Below, piece after piece: positions 6,475 to 8,953 of a stretch of DNA of 8,953 nt. Within the stretch, counting starts at the first letter, position 1, and the number at the start of each line of letters is the position of its first letter. The notes below the pieces were generated by a model that worked only from the letters and a program-made list of their open reading frames with translations, had not been told where the DNA came from and searched no databases. The translations under genes were made by a program, and so were the position numbers. Source of the stretch: UBA1388 sp964555515 (GTDB lineage Bacteria; Patescibacteriota; Microgenomatia; UBA1400; PJMF01); assembly GCA_964555515.1 (NCBI GenBank), contig CAZKSJ010000036.1:1-8953 (forward strand), written 5' to 3'.

Positions 6475-7569
6475 ATGATGTTTGAACCTAACTTTTCTAT
6501 AACAAACAACCTCTTGACTTACATCGCTAGCATTGAGTCCGCCAAGGCGATAATTGACCATTCGCCATTAGTGCCAGCTTGGGAGGCAAAGTTTCGCGAC
6601 GATGCCTTAAGTCGTACGGTTCACTTTGGTACCAAGATTGAAGGGAATGATTTGACAGAAGAACAGGCTCAACAAGTGGTGCGTTTGGGTACGGTGATTG
6701 ATACTAAAGAAGTTCAACAAAAAACTGGCATTATTGCCCGCGAAAGAGACGTGCAGGAAGTCATTAATTATCGCAACGTAGTAGCTTGGATTGATCGACA
6801 GAAAAATCCCCAGTTTAAACAACTAATTAATGTCAACACGCTCAAGACTTTACATCGGCTGACCGTGGATAAAGTGATTGATGAAAAATATATTGGCACT
6901 TATCGAGACAAGCAGGTGATTGTGAAAAGCGCGGAAGAAGGGGGAGTGGTTTTCAGGCCGCCGGTGTCGGTAGAAATTCCTTACTTGATTGATGAATTTT
7001 TCACTTGGTTGCATAGTAGTGAAGCAGAGCGGGTGCACCCGATCTTTTTGGCGGCTATCACTCATTACCAATTAGTTTATGTTCATCCTTTTATAGAGGG
7101 GAATGGGCGCACGGCGCGTGCGTTTGCCACGCTCCAGTTGTATACACATGATTATGATTTCAAACGCTTTTTTTCGATTGAAAAATATTTCGACAGTGAC
7201 GTGCAGGCTTACTATCAAGCACTATTGTCAGTCCAGCAGTCTGAGGGTCATGATCTAACTTATTGGCTGGAATATTTTTGTTACGGCCTCGCTTTGGAGA
7301 TCGACAAAATTCAGCAGCAAGTCCTTAAGTTGTCAAAAGACCTCAAGCTCAAGAAACAGCTCGGCCGCCAGGTAGCATTATCGGAGCGGCAAATTCTTTT
7401 ATTGGAGCTTTTCCAACAACAAGAAGTTGTTTCATCTGAGGATGCACAGCAAGTTTTGCCTCAGGTTTCTGTAGACACCATCCTGCGTGACGTCAAAGAT
7501 TTGATCGAAAAAGGTGTGATCGAAAAACAGGGAGTTACTAAAGGGGTAACTTATCGTTTACGCGAATAA
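6475..7569 (+). CDS. Fic-domain protein (putative AMP-transferase) with C-terminal winged helix
   Basis: The 364-residue product carries the Fic active-site loop H204-P-F-I-E-G-N-G-R-T-A-R. Family members transfer AMP, or sometimes another phosphate-containing group, from a nucleotide to a hydroxyl side chain of a target protein. An N-terminal segment GTKIEGN has Glu56 where class II Fic proteins keep an autoinhibitory Glu. The usual Ser/Thr four residues before it is Gly here, with Thr one position later. Between them are the helical Fic-N region and the expected beta-hairpin (KQVIVKSAEEGGVVFRPP). The C-terminus (about 305-364) is a winged helix (LSERQILLLELF ... VDTILRDVKDLIEKGVI), a common Fic/DOC partner domain suggesting DNA binding or autoregulation. 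The start could be ATG 6475 or 6478; GTG 6460 is less likely. No antitoxin-like small gene lies next to it, so it is probably self-inhibited and not a two-gene toxin system. Target unknown. Confidence 0.88.
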   Translation: MMFEPNFSITNNLLTYIASIESAKAIIDHSPLVPAWEAKFRDDALSRTVHFGTKIEGNDLTEEQAQQVVRLGTVIDTKEVQQKTGIIARERDVQEVINYRNVVAWIDRQKNPQFKQLINVNTLKTLHRLTVDKVIDEKYIGTYRDKQVIVKSAEEGGVVFRPPVSVEIPYLIDEFFTWLHSSEAERVHPIFLAAITHYQLVYVHPFIEGNGRTARAFATLQLYTHDYDFKRFFSIEKYFDSDVQAYYQALLSVQQSEGHDLTYWLEYFCYGLALEIDKIQQQVLKLSKDLKLKKQLGRQVALSERQILLLELFQQQEVVSSEDAQQVLPQVSVDTILRDVKDLIEKGVIEKQGVTKGVTYRLRE

Positions 7570-7744
7570 GTAAGCAGTCAATATTTTTGATTCTTTTTAG
7601 CAGGTTTCATCAAGAATATCAGTCAACATTGAGCAATCAATATTGAAAGATTAATCAAACCAATCATTTTGTTGAAAATTAGGATTCAATCTGGTTGCCA
7701 GTTTCCGGTAATTAGTTAAACAAGTAATTTTCTTGGGCAGATTA

Positions 7745-7788
7745 GTTGCTGCTTGATGGGTAAATCAAAGTTTTTGTTGCTGCTTGAT
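7745..7788. repeat. Two direct copies of GTTGCTGCTTGAT
   Basis: Exact 13-bp copies lie at 7745-7757 and 7776-7788, 31 bp start to start, about three helical turns apart. They end 75 bp before the ligase -10 region, compatible with paired binding sites. A small local duplication would look the same. Confidence 0.5.
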
Positions 7789-7860
7789 CAATTAATTAAT
7801 GGCATCAGAGATTCTTAAAACATTTTCTTGAGTTCTGCCCCAAATCTATATCAACAGCCG

Positions 7861-7869
7861 TGATAAACT
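7861..7869 (+). promoter_or_regulatory. Extended -10 TG-A-TAAACT of the DNA ligase gene
   Basis: TG (7861-7862), one base and TAAACT (7864-7869, 4 of 6 matches to TATAAT) end 7 nt before the ATG at 7877. The layout matches the other starts in the window and predicts a leaderless transcript. No Shine-Dalgarno is present. Confidence 0.5.
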
Positions 7870-7876
7870 ACCCTAT

Positions 7877-8953
7877 ATGTTGTTTCGAGACTTTGCTAAT
7901 TACTTGTTAGAATTGGAAAACACTCCCAGCCGTAATCAAATGACGGTTTTATTGGCCGAACTTTTTCGTAAATTGGCAGATGAAAGAACGGAGCTGAGTC
8001 AGGTGGCGAGCGCTTGTTATCTGTTGGAGGGCAGATTGGTGCCGCAATATCAATCTTTGGAATTTCAACTGTCGGTAAAGATGGTGTTGAAGGCACTAGC
8101 AAGATTGGAATTGACGAGCAACGCTGATCAAACTGGCGGTAATTTGTTTGGTGAGATGGACTTTTCTAATCAAGAAAAATCTATTCTAGCCCGTTACAAA
8201 AAAATCGGCGACGTAGGTTTGCTCGCTGAAGAAATGCTTCCTCAAAAAGACAGTAATTTAGATATATTATCTGTTTACCAGCAGTTGGTGAAAATTGCTA
8301 AAGCAAGCGGCGCTGGTTCTCAAGATCAGAAGGTTACAGGCTTGGTCAGCTTATTAAGTGAACTCGACGGATTATCTGCAAGATATGTGACGCGGATTGT
8401 GGTAGGCAAAATGCGCCTTGGATTTTCTACCAAGACCATGCTTGATGCACTGTCTTGGTCGGCAGAAGGAGATAAATCTTTGAGTACCGATTTGGAATTG
8501 GCTTTTCAAAAGAAAGCCGACTTGGGTCAATTGGCAACTGATTTTTTATCTGCGACCAATAACCAGCAGCGACAAGTGGTTTTGCAGAACTATGAAGTTC
8601 AAATTGGTATTCCAGTGGTACCTCAACTTTGCCAGCGTTTAAACTCTGCTGAAGAAATCATCGCAAAAATGAAACGGGTTTTTGCTGAAGCGAAGTATGA
8701 TGGTTTGCGGGTGCAGATTCATGTTTTGCCAGAGCAAAAAAATAACTCACAAGATGGTCAACAACGAGTTAGGGCATATACCAGAAATTTGGAAGACGTG
8801 ACATACATGTTTCCAGAGTTGCAACTTGTGCCAAAGTTTTTAAAGACTGACGCACCTATTTTTGATTCTGAGGCGGTGGGATATGATCCCGCCACTAAGC
8901 ACTTGTTGCCATTCCAAAATACCATCACTCGCAAACGCAAACAGGCTGTGGAG
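7877..8953 (+). CDS. ATP-dependent DNA ligase, N-terminal part (runs off right edge)
   Basis: The frame is open from ATG 7877 to the window end (359 codons). Residues 1 to about 190 resemble the helical DNA-binding domain found before the catalytic core of archaeal and eukaryotic ATP-dependent ligases; the RIVVGKMRLGFS stretch is typical. The adenylation domain follows. Motif I is E271-A-K273-Y-D-G-L-R with K273 as the lysine that is adenylated. Next come R299-A-Y-T-R-N-L-E-D-V and a motif III-like F-D330-S-E332-A-V. Most family members have D-G-E at that last position; here Ser replaces Gly. The later nucleotidyltransferase motifs and the OB domain lie beyond the edge. The enzyme seals nicks with ATP, unlike the usual bacterial NAD-dependent LigA. 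Such archaeal-like ligases with their own N-terminal domain occur in CPR bacteria. It may serve repair next to RecF, but separate promoters mean they need not be co-regulated. Confidence 0.92.
   Translation, partial: MLFRDFANYLLELENTPSRNQMTVLLAELFRKLADERTELSQVASACYLLEGRLVPQYQSLEFQLSVKMVLKALARLELTSNADQTGGNLFGEMDFSNQEKSILARYKKIGDVGLLAEEMLPQKDSNLDILSVYQQLVKIAKASGAGSQDQKVTGLVSLLSELDGLSARYVTRIVVGKMRLGFSTKTMLDALSWSAEGDKSLSTDLELAFQKKADLGQLATDFLSATNNQQRQVVLQNYEVQIGIPVVPQLCQRLNSAEEIIAKMKRVFAEAKYDGLRVQIHVLPEQKNNSQDGQQRVRAYTRNLEDVTYMFPELQLVPKFLKTDAPIFDSEAVGYDPATKHLLPFQNTITRKRKQAVE

Larger units (their letters stand above)
7570..7876. other. Intergenic region before the DNA ligase gene (307 bp), no gene seen
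   Basis: The stretch is A/T-rich. It has a 10-bp palindrome TCAATATTGA in the 7630s-7640s, a widely spaced ATTCTT (7590-7595) / AAGAAT (7612-7617) pair, a 13-bp direct repeat (7745-7788) and ATTAATTAAT (7791-7800). The ligase promoter is at its right end. No strong terminator, tRNA or credible ORF was found. Confidence 0.5.

Noticed and set aside
6475..7569. Fic gene as part of a two-gene toxin-antitoxin module
   Set aside because: No small antitoxin-like ORF lies on either side within the window, and the protein carries its own inhibitory Glu.
7756..7818. 20-codon ORF between the Fic and ligase genes (Lys/Leu-rich)
   Set aside because: No start signal of either kind precedes it and it overlaps the direct repeat; chance is the simpler explanation.
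1..8953. CRISPR array, tRNA/rRNA genes or insertion sequence
   Set aside because: I saw no regularly spaced repeats, no tRNA cloverleaf or rRNA motifs and no transposase-like sequence on either strand.

Overview
The window looks like a piece of a Candidate Phyla Radiation (Patescibacteria) genome, most likely from the Microgenomates side. The best evidence is the leftward gene at 520-1794. Its C-terminus is a two-helix domain of the type IV secretion pilin-like (VirB2/TrbC-like) kind that is abundant in those genomes, preceded by the Cys-x-x-Cys ... W-T-x-x-G-C-I lead-in often found with it. An ATP-dependent DNA ligase of archaeal style and a SpoIID-type cell-wall protein in a small-protein setting fit the same picture. 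The placement comes from family recall, not from a search. TGA is used as a stop and no complete gene has an internal TGA, so the standard bacterial code applies and not the TGA=Gly code of Gracilibacteria.

Layout. Positions 1-1794 hold a leftward pair of exported pilin-like proteins joined by an ATGA overlap; the second runs off the left edge and is not a closed ORF. A 287-bp divergent intergenic region rich in inverted and direct repeats follows. Five rightward genes come next: a membrane-anchored coiled-coil plus SpoIID/LytB protein (2082-3851), RecF (4017-5177), ADP/ATP-dependent NAD(P)H-hydrate dehydratase with a Gln/Pro/Ser-rich insertion (5247-6323), a Fic-domain protein with a C-terminal winged helix (6475-7569), and the N-terminal 359 codons of an ATP-dependent DNA ligase that runs off the right edge (7877-8953). 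The rightward genes are separated by gaps of about 70 to 310 bp and most carry their own promoter-like hexamer, so they look like single transcription units rather than one operon.

The most interesting signal is at the gene starts. At five of the six independent starts there is no Shine-Dalgarno sequence. Instead a -10-like hexamer (TAGAAT, TAGACT, TAAAAT, TAACAT, TAAACT) sits only 5-10 nt before the start codon, three times with an upstream TGN extension. This predicts leaderless mRNAs as the default here and moves two start codons downstream of the longest-ORF starts. RecF is the exception, with a weak AGG and a promoter candidate further upstream.

There is no convincing tRNA, rRNA, CRISPR array, insertion sequence or strong intrinsic terminator. 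The functional mix is surface or secretion (pilin-like pair), cell-wall remodelling (SpoIID), DNA repair (RecF, ligase), metabolite repair (NAD(P)HX dehydratase) and protein modification (Fic).
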